Shown here piece by piece: positions 45,129 to 54,983 of a DNA stretch of 64,000 bases (position 1 is its first letter; every line of letters begins with the position of its first letter). Where the stretch lies: NCBI GenBank assembly GCA_963664835.2, contig CAXXUG010000019.1:1-64000 (forward strand). Direction: 5' to 3'. The stretch is from G963664835 sp963664835 (GTDB lineage: Bacteria; Chloroflexota; UBA6077; FW602-bin22; JBCLEL01). The position numbers and the translations under genes were made by a program. The notes beneath the pieces were generated by a model that saw nothing but the letters and a program-made list of their open reading frames with translations, did not search any database and had not been told where the DNA came from.

Positions 45129-46013
45129 ATGGATGATGAGAAGACGAAACTGGCCTTTACCACACTGGCATGTCCCGATTGGTCCCTTGAGGAGATCTTC
45201 GAACGTGGAGCCGAGTACGGTTACAGGGGGATAGAGATCGAGTCGATGGACGGGCACCGGCTCGCCACTCCCCGGATGCTCAAGGAAAACGCAAGACGGA
45301 TCAGGCGGCTGTCGGAAACATCCGGCTGCCGTCCTCTGGTCATGCTCAGCCACGTGCAGCTTGCCCTCGATGGTATCGCCGCGCGTACCGCCGCCCTGTC
45401 CGAGGCGCGGGCATACCTGGAACTCCTTGGCGACCTGGGCACCGACTACCTTCGAGTAATGGGAAATTGGGCGCTGGAGAATCCGTCTGAGGAGTGGCTG
45501 GTAGACACGGTCGCGGACGGGCTCGGCCGGCTGGCCGAGGTAGCGGAGAAGTGCGACGCCACGGTCGCGCTGGAAACTCACGATTGCTTCAGAAACGCTC
45601 GTGCGCTCCGGCGCGTTCTGGAGCAGGTGAACTCGCCGCGCGTAGTCGCCCTTTGGGATACACAGCATACCTTTCGCGGCGGACAATCGGTCGCCGAAGT
45701 ATGGTCGCACCTGTCTGAATGGGTGGTCCACGTCCACGTAAAGGACGCGCGGCGAACGTTTGACGCGGCAACACCGGGCGAGTCTAAACCCAAAGTGACT
45801 GCGCACGACGTCGACGCCTGGGAGGGCGTGCCGATGGGAGAGGGCGAGATTCCTATCAAGGAGTCGATTCGTACGCTGATCGAGGCCGGATATGAAGGGT
45901 TCATCTCATACGAGTGGGAGAGGCAAGACCATCCCGACCTTGCCGGCCCAGAGGTCGAGCTACCGGCCGGCGCGGCCAAGATACGAGAGTACCTCGAAGA
46001 GGCTACCGGCTGA
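45129..46013 (+). CDS. Sugar phosphate isomerase/epimerase-like TIM-barrel protein 1
   Basis: This 294-residue xylose-isomerase-like TIM barrel (AP_endonuc_2 fold) has GYRGIEIES, VALETHDCF, VALWDTQH, HVHVKDARR and YEGFISYEWER, which supply the Glu/Asp/His metal site. ATG 45129 is preferred (GGGGGCG upstream); an in-frame ATG at 45084 would add 15 residues. It is the first gene of a co-directional catabolic run. Confidence 0.85.
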   Translation: MDDEKTKLAFTTLACPDWSLEEIFERGAEYGYRGIEIESMDGHRLATPRMLKENARRIRRLSETSGCRPLVMLSHVQLALDGIAARTAALSEARAYLELLGDLGTDYLRVMGNWALENPSEEWLVDTVADGLGRLAEVAEKCDATVALETHDCFRNARALRRVLEQVNSPRVVALWDTQHTFRGGQSVAEVWSHLSEWVVHVHVKDARRTFDAATPGESKPKVTAHDVDAWEGVPMGEGEIPIKESIRTLIEAGYEGFISYEWERQDHPDLAGPEVELPAGAAKIREYLEEATG

Positions 46014-46054
46014 CGCCGGCAAATTGGGTCGCCGCACCGGGGAGACAGACTGAT

Positions 46055-46885
46055 TTGCTGCTCGGACTACACGGCCTGACGACGATGCACTCCAACGTCG
46101 TCGCCGACATTGGGCATGTCAAGGCGGCCGGCTTTGACGCGATCGAGATGCACGCGCCCAAGCTCGAACGGTACTTGAATGCCGGATTCGCCGTCGAAGA
46201 GCTTCTGCCGGCCCTGGGCAACCTAAGAGTGAACAATATCCCGGCGCTGTTTCCTCTGGTCTTCGATCGGCCGGACGAATATCGGAGACTGCTGGACCGG
46301 TGCCAGCAATTGTGCGCCGCCGCCCAGGTCCTTGAGTGTCGCACGTTGCAGGTCGAGGCCTGGGCTTCGGGCGGGCCGGTGGACGTTGAGTGGCCGATCG
46401 TCAGGGCGCAAGTGGCGCATTCATTGGCTGAACTGGCCGACATCGCCGGCGCGTATGGCGTCCGCATCGCACTCGAGAACATTCCGGCGACTCCGGTCCA
46501 CAATCTTGCCAGGGCGCTCGAAGTCATAGATCTGGCCGGCCGGGACAACCTGGGAATCGTTGCCGACACATTTTCTCTCTGGGCCAGCGGTACGACCTGG
46601 GACGAGGTTAGAGCGCTGGACCCACGACTCATTCTGTTGGTCCACGTGGACGACTCGATGCCGCGAGCCGGCGATTTCTGGACCAACGAGCCGCGGCAAT
46701 GTCTGCCGGGTGACGGAGTGGTGCCTCTGCGGGAAGGTATCGCCGCGATTCGGGAGGCAGGATATGACGGCGTTTGGACCGCCGAGGTATACAGCCTGCA
46801 CCACGCCGAATGGGATCCCGCGCTTGTAACCAGGGACGTCAAACGCCGGCTTGAGGCTTTGCTGGCGATACCCGTCGGCGGGTGA
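46055..46885 (+). CDS. Sugar phosphate isomerase/epimerase-like TIM-barrel protein 2
   Basis: This 276-residue second xylose-isomerase-like barrel has DAIEMHAPKLERY, VRIALENIPATP, LGIVADTFSLW, LILLVHVDDS and YDGVWTAEVYS, again giving the Glu-Asp-His-Glu metal set. The likely start is TTG 46055, with GGGGAG 10 nt upstream and 41 bp after gene 1. Any earlier start would overlap gene 1. It may epimerise or isomerise a keto-sugar or hydroxy acid made by neighbouring enzymes. Confidence 0.83.
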   Translation: MLLGLHGLTTMHSNVVADIGHVKAAGFDAIEMHAPKLERYLNAGFAVEELLPALGNLRVNNIPALFPLVFDRPDEYRRLLDRCQQLCAAAQVLECRTLQVEAWASGGPVDVEWPIVRAQVAHSLAELADIAGAYGVRIALENIPATPVHNLARALEVIDLAGRDNLGIVADTFSLWASGTTWDEVRALDPRLILLVHVDDSMPRAGDFWTNEPRQCLPGDGVVPLREGIAAIREAGYDGVWTAEVYSLHHAEWDPALVTRDVKRRLEALLAIPVGG

Positions 46886-46909
46886 GGGAATAAAGGGCCT
46901 TCAGCAAAC

Positions 46910-46931
46910 GCCGGCCTCTATAAGTGCCGGC
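46910..46931 (+). terminator. Possible weak terminator after the isomerase pair
   Basis: Two copies of the self-complementary GCCGGC (46910 and 46926) can form a 6-bp stem with a 10-nt loop, followed by TTGTT. A short stem and poor U tract make this tentative; it may be a partial stop before the cupin gene. Confidence 0.35.
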
Positions 46932-47057
46932 TTGTTGACACTCCATTTGGCCGGGATTATTGTTAGTTTCAAGTTCGCCGCCGCCAGGCGGGGCTGACCT
47001 GAGCGGAGGGTCGAGCTACCTGAACCGGACCCAGTTAGAGTCCAAGGAGAGGATGAA

Positions 47058-47450
47058 ATGGGAACCAAGGTTGTAAAGGTCAATGAGAATGACCTGGAGT
47101 GGATGTCTGCCGTCGGCTTGATGGCCGGATTGACTGACGAGGAGCAGGAATACTACGAAGGCGTGATGATGCGGCCCCTTTTCGAGGACGACGAGACCGG
47201 CCGTTTCATAACTCGGGTCTGGATCAAGGCCGGATATCGTGAGCCGAAGCACAAGCACAACCTTGGTCACGGCATCTTCGTCCTGAAGGGGGCGATCTTT
47301 GACGCCGATACCGGCGAAACACTCGTGTCCGAGGGAACGTACTGGTACGCGCCGGCCGGCGACGTACACGGCCCGTTCACCTTTACGGCGGACTACCAGG
47401 CGATCTTCATGGCCGACGGCCCCATCGACACGACTATCATCTACGATTAG
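47058..47450 (+). CDS. Cupin-domain protein
   Basis: This 130-residue single cupin has motif 1 EPKHKHNLGHGIFVLKG with three His ligands and a second barrel motif with H at YAPAGDVHGPF. ATG follows AGGAGAGG. Such small cupins act as isomerases, dioxygenases or sugar-binding accessory enzymes; the activity here is unknown. Position in the run suggests it processes the same substrate. Confidence 0.83.
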   Translation: MGTKVVKVNENDLEWMSAVGLMAGLTDEEQEYYEGVMMRPLFEDDETGRFITRVWIKAGYREPKHKHNLGHGIFVLKGAIFDADTGETLVSEGTYWYAPAGDVHGPFTFTADYQAIFMADGPIDTTIIYD

Positions 47451-47525
47451 GCTGGGCCCGACTCCCATGGCCAATGCCGAATGCGAGTCGCTCGGTGTAC
47501 CCTTCGCCGGCCTTAGGCTTGCCCA

Positions 47526-48665
47526 ATGACAATGACTGGAGGGCAAATGTACCCATTCGATCAGGAGAAGCTTGCCGCATTGTTGGAGAGCGCCAAGGTG
47601 GACCTGGCGCTGGTCAACAGCCGGCACAATCTTCGCTACCTCACCAACTACTACTTCCATTTTCACCAGAACTTCACCAGGATCGATCTGAGCCAGTACC
47701 TGCCTCTGCTCGGATTGCCCGCCGGCAACTTCGCGGACTCGTTCTACGTCGGCATCGTCTACGAGATGGGCCAGATGGAGTCGGAAGGGGTCTGGGTAGA
47801 GAACCGACATGAATCGCCCAGAAGCGTGGTGGGTGCGGCAGAACAGGCATCGCAGCAGATACAAGCGCTTGGATTGGGCTCAGGCCGAATCGGCGTCGAG
47901 ATGGGATTCCTGCCGGCAGATGCCTATGTCACGCTCCAAACGAACCTTCCACAGGCGACAATCGTCGACGTGCAACCGGTGCTCGACGAACTGCGGGCGA
48001 TTAAGACCGAAAGCGAGTTGGCGCTGATACGCAACATAAACGACCAGGTAGCGGAATCTATCTGCGCCACTTTCGCGAAGGCAAGGGATGGGATCACCAC
48101 CCGAGAGATCTCCGACGCGGTGAGGATGGAGATTGAAGGGCGGGGCATGCGGTTCGTATGGTCGCTCACTGGAGCGGGGCCAAGCTTCATGAAAGCGCCA
48201 TCGCAAGCCCAGTGGACGACCGGTAACGTCCTGCATCTGGACTGCGGCGGTGAGATCGATGACTACGTCGCCGACATATGCCGCATGGGCTGCCTGGGCC
48301 GGCCATCGCAGCTCGCAACCGAGTTGCACGCGGCTTGCCTGGAGGTGCAGGACAAGGTGAGGAGCCTGATCAAGCCGGGTGTGGCCTGCAACGAGATCTA
48401 TCACGCCGCTCTCGAGGCTGCCGGCAGCAGCCCCTTCGCCCAATACGGCAACTTCGACTTCCACGGAATGGGCATGGTCTCGCACGAGCATCCCTACATA
48501 GAGCCGAACAACAAGCGGCCGCTGGCGCCGGGCATGGTGCTCTCGATTGAGACCGAGTACATGCATCCAGAGGTTGGCGCGGTGAAGCTCGAAGACGCCG
48601 CGGCAGTGACGGTCGATGGCTGCGAAGGCTACGGCGACCAGGGCCGGGAGCTACAGGTAGTCTGA
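47526..48665 (+). CDS. M24-family (Xaa-Pro peptidase/creatinase-like) hydrolase
   Basis: This 379-residue pita-bread-fold enzyme has a creatinase_N-like N-terminal domain and a C-terminal metallopeptidase domain with HLDCGGEIDDYVADICR (Asp-Asp ligands), FHGMGMVSHEHPY (His), SIETEY (Glu) and VKLEDAAAV (Glu). Relatives include Xaa-Pro dipeptidases, creatinase and DMSP lyase DddP. The cluster context favours a small-molecule substrate over peptides. Met8 is an alternative start. Confidence 0.85.
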   Translation: MTMTGGQMYPFDQEKLAALLESAKVDLALVNSRHNLRYLTNYYFHFHQNFTRIDLSQYLPLLGLPAGNFADSFYVGIVYEMGQMESEGVWVENRHESPRSVVGAAEQASQQIQALGLGSGRIGVEMGFLPADAYVTLQTNLPQATIVDVQPVLDELRAIKTESELALIRNINDQVAESICATFAKARDGITTREISDAVRMEIEGRGMRFVWSLTGAGPSFMKAPSQAQWTTGNVLHLDCGGEIDDYVADICRMGCLGRPSQLATELHAACLEVQDKVRSLIKPGVACNEIYHAALEAAGSSPFAQYGNFDFHGMGMVSHEHPYIEPNNKRPLAPGMVLSIETEYMHPEVGAVKLEDAAAVTVDGCEGYGDQGRELQVV

Positions 48666-48692
48666 GCTAACTCAAGCAGGAGATTTCTAGAT

Positions 48693-49553
48693 ATGGTGAG
48701 TAACAAGCCGTCCAACTGGGGCCGGTGGGGACCCGATGACGAGCGTGGCACGCTCAACCTGATCACGCCGGAGAACATTCTGCAGGCGGCCGGCCTGGTT
48801 CGCCAGGGCAAGGCTTATAGCTTGATGCTGGACCTGGACAAGGATGGTCCGGTAGCCCAAACACGTAACCCATTATGGCACCGCACTTCGGTCACCCTGC
48901 GCCCAAATCCCTTGCATTGCTCGGCTGACGATGTCATCGTCATGCACACCCACGGTACGACTCACGTGGACGCGCTTTGCCACGTGTTCTATCAGAACCA
49001 GATGTATAACGGCTACAGCGTAGATGAGGCGATCCATCCAACGTCGGGCTCGCGGAGAAACGGCGTACACAACATCGGCTTCCTCATCGGCCGGGGAGTC
49101 TTGCTCGACATTGCCGGCCACCGTGGAGTGGAACATCTACAGATGACCGACGAGGTCACGCCTGATGATCTGGACGCCAGCGCGGCGGCCCAGGGCGTCG
49201 AGATAATGCCCAGCGACATCGTGTTGGTCCGGACCGGATGGATCAGGGTTTTCTCAGAGAACCGGGACCTCTACGAGTCAGGATCGCCGGGGCCGAACGG
49301 GGACGTGGTTGCCTGGTTCAACGATCATCAGATCTGCGCGATGGGCGCGGATAACGTAGCGGTTGAGAGCACCGCCGGCACACTGCGGCCGCTGCATTTG
49401 GGCGTGATCCGGGATCTGGGCGGCTATCTGCTCGAGTTCCTTTACCTGGAAGAGCTCGCAGCTGACAAGGTCTATGAGTTCCTGTTTGTGGCCACTCCCC
49501 TGAAGCTCATAAACGGGATTGGCAGCCCGATCAACCCGGTGGCGATCTGCTAG
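48693..49553 (+). CDS. Cyclase-family (kynurenine formamidase-like) hydrolase
   Basis: This 286-residue metal-dependent hydrolase has the signature MHTHGTTHVDALCHVF (H-x-G-T-x-x-D-x-x-x-H), DLGGYLLEFLYLEEL and FLFVATPLK. The family hydrolyses formamides, lactams or cyclic esters. It starts 27 bp after the M24 gene with AGGAG upstream. Confidence 0.87.
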   Translation: MVSNKPSNWGRWGPDDERGTLNLITPENILQAAGLVRQGKAYSLMLDLDKDGPVAQTRNPLWHRTSVTLRPNPLHCSADDVIVMHTHGTTHVDALCHVFYQNQMYNGYSVDEAIHPTSGSRRNGVHNIGFLIGRGVLLDIAGHRGVEHLQMTDEVTPDDLDASAAAQGVEIMPSDIVLVRTGWIRVFSENRDLYESGSPGPNGDVVAWFNDHQICAMGADNVAVESTAGTLRPLHLGVIRDLGGYLLEFLYLEELAADKVYEFLFVATPLKLINGIGSPINPVAIC

Positions 49554-49619
49554 ATCCTCCAGTGCGCCGGCTCCTGAAGCTCCTTCGATCCGAACAATCC
49601 AGACGCGAGGTAATGATAC

Positions 49620-50390
49620 ATGGCAAATCTCCAGATCAAACGGAAGTTAGCGGAAGGGAAGCCGGTTACCATAGTCGGCGGACACCCGACGAACAGCAAC
49701 ATGGTCGACTTTCTCGGCCAGTTCGGATTTGACGGCATCTGGATCGAGTGCGAGCACGGCCCAGTGACCTGGGACCAGATTGGCGACCTGTCCAGGGCTT
49801 GCGACCTCTGGAACACGGCTTCAATCGTAAGGATCCCGACCTCGGAGCCGTGGATTATCACCCGCACGTTCGATCAGGGTGCGAGCGGCATCATTGTTCC
49901 TCATATCTCGAACGCGGACGAGGCCAGAACTGTGGCCGAAGCCGCCAAGTTCGCTCCCCTGGGCCACCGGGGTATCTACACCGGCTGCCGGCGGTCCTTC
50001 GGAGTGGATGACTACTTCAACTACGCCAACGAGGAAACGCTGGTGGGAATTCTGATCGAAGAGGCCGAGGCGATCGCGAACCTGAGCGAGATTCTCGAGG
50101 TGCCAAACATCGACGTTTTCTCGGTCGCGCCCAACGACTTGGCCCAGAGCATGGGGCACGTCGGTGATTGGAGGCACCCCGAGGTGATGGCAGCCATCGA
50201 CCAGGCCATCGGCCAGATCGTCGACGCCGGCAAGACGGCCGGCTTCCTCGCTGAAGAAGCCGAGCTACAGCGATACTACGACTTGGGCGTGCGTTGGTTC
50301 CATTCCCTCTGGCCACGGTGGGTCGCGGCCAGCGCGCAACGATTCTTGGGAAGCGTAGCGTCCGTCGCCGGCTTACCTAGGTCGCGTTGA
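49620..50390 (+). CDS. HpcH/HpaI-family aldolase
   Basis: This 256-residue class II pyruvate aldolase has FDGIWIECEHGP (base Glu/His), ASIVRIPTSEPW, QGASGIIVPHIS with the metal Asp/Glu context, and LIEEAEAIANLSEI. The usual GGADYLFVGPNDL motif reads IDVFSVAPNDLAQSMG. It cleaves hydroxy-oxo acids to pyruvate or glyoxylate plus an aldehyde. It is the last gene of the plus-strand run and probably performs the final carbon-carbon cleavage. Confidence 0.88.
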   Translation: MANLQIKRKLAEGKPVTIVGGHPTNSNMVDFLGQFGFDGIWIECEHGPVTWDQIGDLSRACDLWNTASIVRIPTSEPWIITRTFDQGASGIIVPHISNADEARTVAEAAKFAPLGHRGIYTGCRRSFGVDDYFNYANEETLVGILIEEAEAIANLSEILEVPNIDVFSVAPNDLAQSMGHVGDWRHPEVMAAIDQAIGQIVDAGKTAGFLAEEAELQRYYDLGVRWFHSLWPRWVAASAQRFLGSVASVAGLPRSR

Positions 50391-50417
50391 GGGCTTATCC
50401 AGCCCGACTTTCGCGAG

Positions 50418-51718
50418 CTAAAGGGCGCCCTCGGCCTGTAGTCTGGCTACCGCCTGGCCGAATGCTCGAATCGTCTCCTCGATCTCGCGCTCGGTATGGA
50501 CGTAGCTGACGAAAACCGTCATCGACGTCATCAGGTCCACTCCCGCCATTTGCATTGCCGCGCGAAAGCGCCATATCAAGTGCCGGCTGGGCAGCTTGTC
50601 GCTGGACAGGGACAACGGAATCATTGAGACCTCGCCACCGGCGTTGCCGTTGACCCCGTATCGTTCGAACACGTCGTTGATACCGACCCGGAGGTCGTGG
50701 GCAGTTTCCCCGGCCTGCTTCTGAATGGATGGGTCCCTGACTATCTCAAGGGTCGCGACACCAGCGGACGCGCTCAGTGGGTTGGCGTTGAACGTGCCGG
50801 GGTGATAGATCCGGTCGAACCTCAACCAGTGGTCGTCGTCGCGGTTCTCCAAATACGCGAGGATGTCCGCCCGGCCGGCAACGGCGCCTCCGGGCATTCC
50901 GCCGGCCAGAATCTTGGCCAGCGTGGTCAGATCCGGCGTGACGCCGAAGTACTCCTGGCACCCGCCGGGAGCGTATCGGAAGCCGGTCACTACCTCGTCG
51001 AAGATCAGCACGATGCCGCGTTCGCGGGTGAGATCGCGCAGCTGCCTCAGGTAATCGCTTCCGGCCTCGTTGCAGAGCAGAATGAGAGCGGCCACGTCTG
51101 GGTCTGAGTCCAGCGCCTGGCGAATCGCCTCCACGTCCTGGAATGGGACGTGCAGTATCGTATCTGCCAGCCGCCTTGGGTACGCCGGCCGAGTCCGGCA
51201 CGTCGTAAGGTGGTTTCATCGCGACGGTTGCGTTAATCGTGCCAGCCGTGGAAGTGGCCGTCGATCTTGATGATCTTGCTCTTGCCAGGTGTATGCCCGG
51301 GCCAATCGCATTGCCATCAGTCGTCGCTTCGGTGCCGGAGTTGACGGAACTTGACCCTTTCGGCCGACGGCACGATCTGATTCACAAGCTCGGCCCAACG
51401 CACCTCCAGATCGTGACAGGCGCCGTAGTGAGTGCCTCTGCCGATCTGCTCGCTTGCAGCGGCTAGCACGGTCGGGTGGTTATGCCCCAGAAGCAACGCA
51501 CCGTGACCCATGACGTAGTCTACGTACTCGTTGCCGTCGACGTCCCACTTGCGGGGGCCAGCCGCACGTTCGACGTAGATTGGGTGAGGCTCCATGTAGC
51601 GGGTGTCGTGAGTGATCCCGCTGGGAATGACTTTGCCGGCACGGGCGTATAGGTCTCGGGCGCGGGACGTACGCCGGGTGTACTCCTCGTTGATGCTGGT
51701 TGCCTTAACTTGAGCCAT
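50418..51718 (-). pseudogene. Broken class III aminotransferase (glutamate-1-semialdehyde aminomutase-like)
   Basis: The N-terminal part (from MAQVKATSINEEYTRRT; HGALLLGHNHPTV) and C-terminal part (VLIFDEVVTGFR, LTTLAKILAGGMPGG with PLP Lys, HPGTFNANPLS) are both clear. Between about 51350 and 51165 the frame changes five times. Each change is explained by one extra base: near 51346, 51321, 51287, 51233 and 51169. Removing these bases restores NSGTEAT, MAMRLARAYTGKSKIIKIDGH and ADTILHVPFQDVEAI. Either a recent pseudogene or a local sequence error; as given it cannot make the full enzyme. Confidence 0.85.
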
Positions 51719-51765
51719 GATTCATCACCTCTCGTGCCTGATATGTGTGTGGACCGCTGGAGCGC

Positions 51766-52953
51766 TCAGCCCTGGCCGGCCAGGGCGCGCCTGAGTTGCC
51801 GGCCGACGGCGGTCTCCTCTCCTGGTTTCAATGCGATTGGATGGATGAGAATAGTATCTTCGGAGACTCCGAACATCACCGACGGATCGTCGCCTACCAA
51901 CAGGTTAGCGCCGCCGCGCAGGAACCCGGTTGGAGGATCGGCGCCGGCGACGCGCTCGCGCAAGCCATCGACTTGAACTATGCACTTCGGTACTATTGGA
52001 GGCCGGAAACGCCAGTGGCCGCTGCCCTCGACCGTGACTTCCGCGCCAGGTATCCCATTGAGCTCGCCGGCGATGACTTCGCACACCCGGGTCCATTCCG
52101 CCAATTCCGCATCCTCGTCCCTCTCCACGAAGAGCTCTACGGCCTTGACCAACCCGACGATCTCTTCTTTGCCGACCTTGTTGCCCCGACCGATCGCCGA
52201 GTTTGGGTTGTGGTTTAACGCGCATCCCTGGACCAGGTCGGGCCGGCCCATTATCAAGCCGGTGGACTGCGGGCCTCGTATAGCCTTTCCTCCGCTGAAC
52301 ACGACCAAGTCGGCGCCTTCGTCGAGGAATCGGCGGAAATTGTTCGTCGGCGGCAGCTCGGCGGCCGCGTCGACGACCAGCGGTACGCCGGCCCGCCGAG
52401 CTGCCTCGGCGACGGCAGCGACCGACGCGGGGTCGTCCTCGGCTGAGTTTGCCGCCCGTTCGTTGAAGGCTACCACGTAGAAGATCGCCGCAGTCTTGGG
52501 GCCGATGGCGTTCTTGAAACTTGATGACGTCAATCTGTCGGGTTCGCCGACCTTGACCAGCTTTCCTCCGATCATTTCGATGGCCTGGTAGAGGTAGTTC
52601 GGATAGGGGGCATGGCGGTAGCAGACGACTTCGTCCTTCGCGCCTGAGGTATCCGGCAGACGCTGAGCGAGCTCGATGTCACTCCCAGTAATGCATGAGG
52701 CGATTGACAGGGCACAGCCGTTGCAGGCGCCGTTGGATACGTGGGCCGCCTCGACACCTACAGTGTCGGCGATCTTGCGGCCGGCCGCGGCATGCAAGCC
52801 GGCCAGTTCGACGAACTCGGTACTAGCTTGGACCATTGCTTCCACGACCTCTGTGGCCATTACAGACCCGCCGAACACGGTCGCGTTATTGCAAGCGTTG
52901 ATGAACGACCGGACTCCGAGGCTCTCGTAGACGCTTGGATTCGCCGTAGCCAT
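51766..52953 (-). CDS. SelA-like PLP-dependent enzyme
   Basis: This 395-residue fold-type I enzyme resembles selenocysteine synthase (SelA) and the D-glucosaminate-6-phosphate ammonia-lyase group. It has VYESLGVRSFINACNNATVFGG, VSNGACNGCALSIASCITG, and PLP Lys in VVFSGGKAIRGPQSTG. Start ATG 52953 has AAGGAG 8 nt upstream; the frame is open further upstream but without support. With no selenium genes here, a role in amino-sugar or amino-acid catabolism is more likely than tRNA charging. Confidence 0.83.
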   Translation of the reverse strand: MATANPSVYESLGVRSFINACNNATVFGGSVMATEVVEAMVQASTEFVELAGLHAAAGRKIADTVGVEAAHVSNGACNGCALSIASCITGSDIELAQRLPDTSGAKDEVVCYRHAPYPNYLYQAIEMIGGKLVKVGEPDRLTSSSFKNAIGPKTAAIFYVVAFNERAANSAEDDPASVAAVAEAARRAGVPLVVDAAAELPPTNNFRRFLDEGADLVVFSGGKAIRGPQSTGLIMGRPDLVQGCALNHNPNSAIGRGNKVGKEEIVGLVKAVELFVERDEDAELAEWTRVCEVIAGELNGIPGAEVTVEGSGHWRFRPPIVPKCIVQVDGLRERVAGADPPTGFLRGGANLLVGDDPSVMFGVSEDTILIHPIALKPGEETAVGRQLRRALAGQG

Positions 52954-53291
52954 GCTGACCGCTCCTTGAAAACTCGCTGAGGGGGAGACCGTCGCAGTCG
53001 TCAGAGTGTGGTGGTACTCGAGGTCGCGGATTCCGGTCTCCAGCAATGGCTCAAAGTATACATGACAGGCCCTTCAGATAATCTGGTTCCGCGTCGGCCA
53101 AGTGGACACTGACTAACCACACACGGCGGTCTTGGGTTAGCAGGACGCGCGGCCAATAGATGTCGGACTCACGACGGCCGGAAGCGTACCACGACCCTTG
53201 TTCGCCCAACTTCCGAAAAACGGGAGCGGCCGGCGGACCGCGCTACTGGCTCGACCCTGCGGCGTGCCCTAAAAAGACGAAGATGAAAGAA

Positions 53292-54704
53292 TCACTCCTC
53301 GTCGTCGAAGGCCTCCGGCATCAGCACGAACTCCGGATAAGACTCCATGCCCAACTCACCGGCGTCTTGGCCGAGACGCTCGACGTCGTGCGATACCCGG
53401 ACACCCACTATCAGATCCAGCAGTTTCCAAGAGGCGAACGAGGCCACGAAGACGAACGCTCCAACAACAACCACGCCGAGTAGCTGTATGTGTATCATAG
53501 CGCCGGCCGCAATCGACGCCGCCAGCGTGCCCCAAATCCCGGCGAACAGGTGGGCGGGCACCGCTCCAACCACGTCATCGAGCTTGATAATCTCAAGTAG
53601 CTTGAGCCCTGCGACGCACACGACGCTGCCGATCGCACCGATAATGACAGCCCAAAAAATATCCGTCGAGGTGGGGCCGGCGGTGATCGAAACTAGTCCG
53701 GCGATTGCGCCGTTGAGCCCGGCGAACAGGTCGACCCTTCCCAGGATGGGCCGGGAAACGATTAACGCGGCAATGACGCCGGCTGCCGCGGCGAGATTGG
53801 TGTTGGCAAGCACGATGCTCATGGACACGGCGTCGGCGGCGCTGGCCAGCGCCAGCTGCGACCCTCCGTTGAATCCGAACCAACCAAACCACAGGATGAA
53901 GACCCCGAGCGTTACCAGCAGGATGTTCGAAGGCGGGGTCGCTCTGGCGGAGCCGTCGCGGCGGAACTTGCCCAGCCTCGGTCCTACCACCAACATGCCG
54001 GCGAGCGCAGCCCAACCTCCGGTGCTGTGGACTATCGTCGATCCGGCGAAGTCCTGGAATCCCAATTCGGTCAGCCAACCGCCTCCCCAGGTCCATGCTC
54101 CGACGATCGGGTAGATGACCGCGGTCAGCACCAGCGTGAATAGCAGGAACGACCACATCTTCACCCTCTCAGCCAGGGCGCCGGAAACTATGGAGGCCGC
54201 GGTAGCGACGAATACCATCTGGAAGAACCAGTCCGACATCACAGAGTAGCCGGCCCCTTCGCCCAGCACATTTGCCAGGGCGCCATCTTCACCGCCTAGC
54301 AGCGCAATCTCGTCGGCAGAAGGCCCGTAGAAGATGTTGAATGTGCCGATAAGGCTGCCCAGGATACCGTCCCGGCCAACTTCAACGTACATCAGGTTGT
54401 AGCCAATGAAGAAGTAGGCAAGGCCGGCGATCGAATACAGGCCGATGTTCTTGAGGCAGATCATCGCCGCGTTCTTCGTCCGGACGGAGCCGGACTCGAG
54501 CATTGTAAAGCCGGCGCACATCCACATTACAAGCGCTCCCCAGATGAGGAACGAGAACGTGTTAAAGACGAATGCGGTCTCCTCCTCGACGCCGGCCGCG
54601 TGCGCCACGGCCGGCCGGACTAGCAAGACGGCGAGCGTTGCGATGCCGGTTGCCGCAAGAATGACGGCCAGACGTCGATGGGTGAGAATATTCGTTAGCG
54701 TCAT
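53292..54704 (-). CDS. amtB: Ammonium transporter Amt
   Basis: This 470-residue channel has a cleavable-looking signal peptide (RRLAVILAATGIATLAVLLVRPAVAHAAG) and about 11 helices. It has STIVHSTGGWAALAGMLVVGPRLGKF (conserved His and Amt signature), WFGWFGFNGGSQLA and HLFAGIWGTLA (second His region). ATG 54704 has GGAGG 9 nt upstream. No glnK (P-II) gene accompanies it, unlike the usual pairing. Confidence 0.95.
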   Translation of the reverse strand: MTLTNILTHRRLAVILAATGIATLAVLLVRPAVAHAAGVEEETAFVFNTFSFLIWGALVMWMCAGFTMLESGSVRTKNAAMICLKNIGLYSIAGLAYFFIGYNLMYVEVGRDGILGSLIGTFNIFYGPSADEIALLGGEDGALANVLGEGAGYSVMSDWFFQMVFVATAASIVSGALAERVKMWSFLLFTLVLTAVIYPIVGAWTWGGGWLTELGFQDFAGSTIVHSTGGWAALAGMLVVGPRLGKFRRDGSARATPPSNILLVTLGVFILWFGWFGFNGGSQLALASAADAVSMSIVLANTNLAAAAGVIAALIVSRPILGRVDLFAGLNGAIAGLVSITAGPTSTDIFWAVIIGAIGSVVCVAGLKLLEIIKLDDVVGAVPAHLFAGIWGTLAASIAAGAMIHIQLLGVVVVGAFVFVASFASWKLLDLIVGVRVSHDVERLGQDAGELGMESYPEFVLMPEAFDDEE

Positions 54705-54983
54705 CAACTGTGACCTCCTCTGGACACGATGCACTTTGGATGTGATCGCCGGTACTTATTGGCGGGATCCCACTTGTGAGATTCTAACGGTTTTTTTGAC
54801 GAGCGGATACCCTGTCTCATTACCAGTTAGAGAAATGAACTTGACCCGCCCCGCGCACCCGTAAATCGGATGAGTCGCCATGCTAGTTTACGGGAGCACG
54901 CTGTCTCCGAGGGAAATTCTGAGAGGCGACTTGGCGGACCCTTAGAGCGAAGCCATGGGAGGTCATTGGCAGAGGCCGGCCAA

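Noticed and set aside
47526..48665. DMSP lyase DddP for the M24 gene
   Set aside because: The fold and metal ligands fit M24 generally, but DddP-specific segments were not recognised and the protein is shorter.
49620..50390. Second, frameshifted aldolase frames
   Set aside because: The shorter frames at this locus are shadows of the intact HpcH/HpaI gene.
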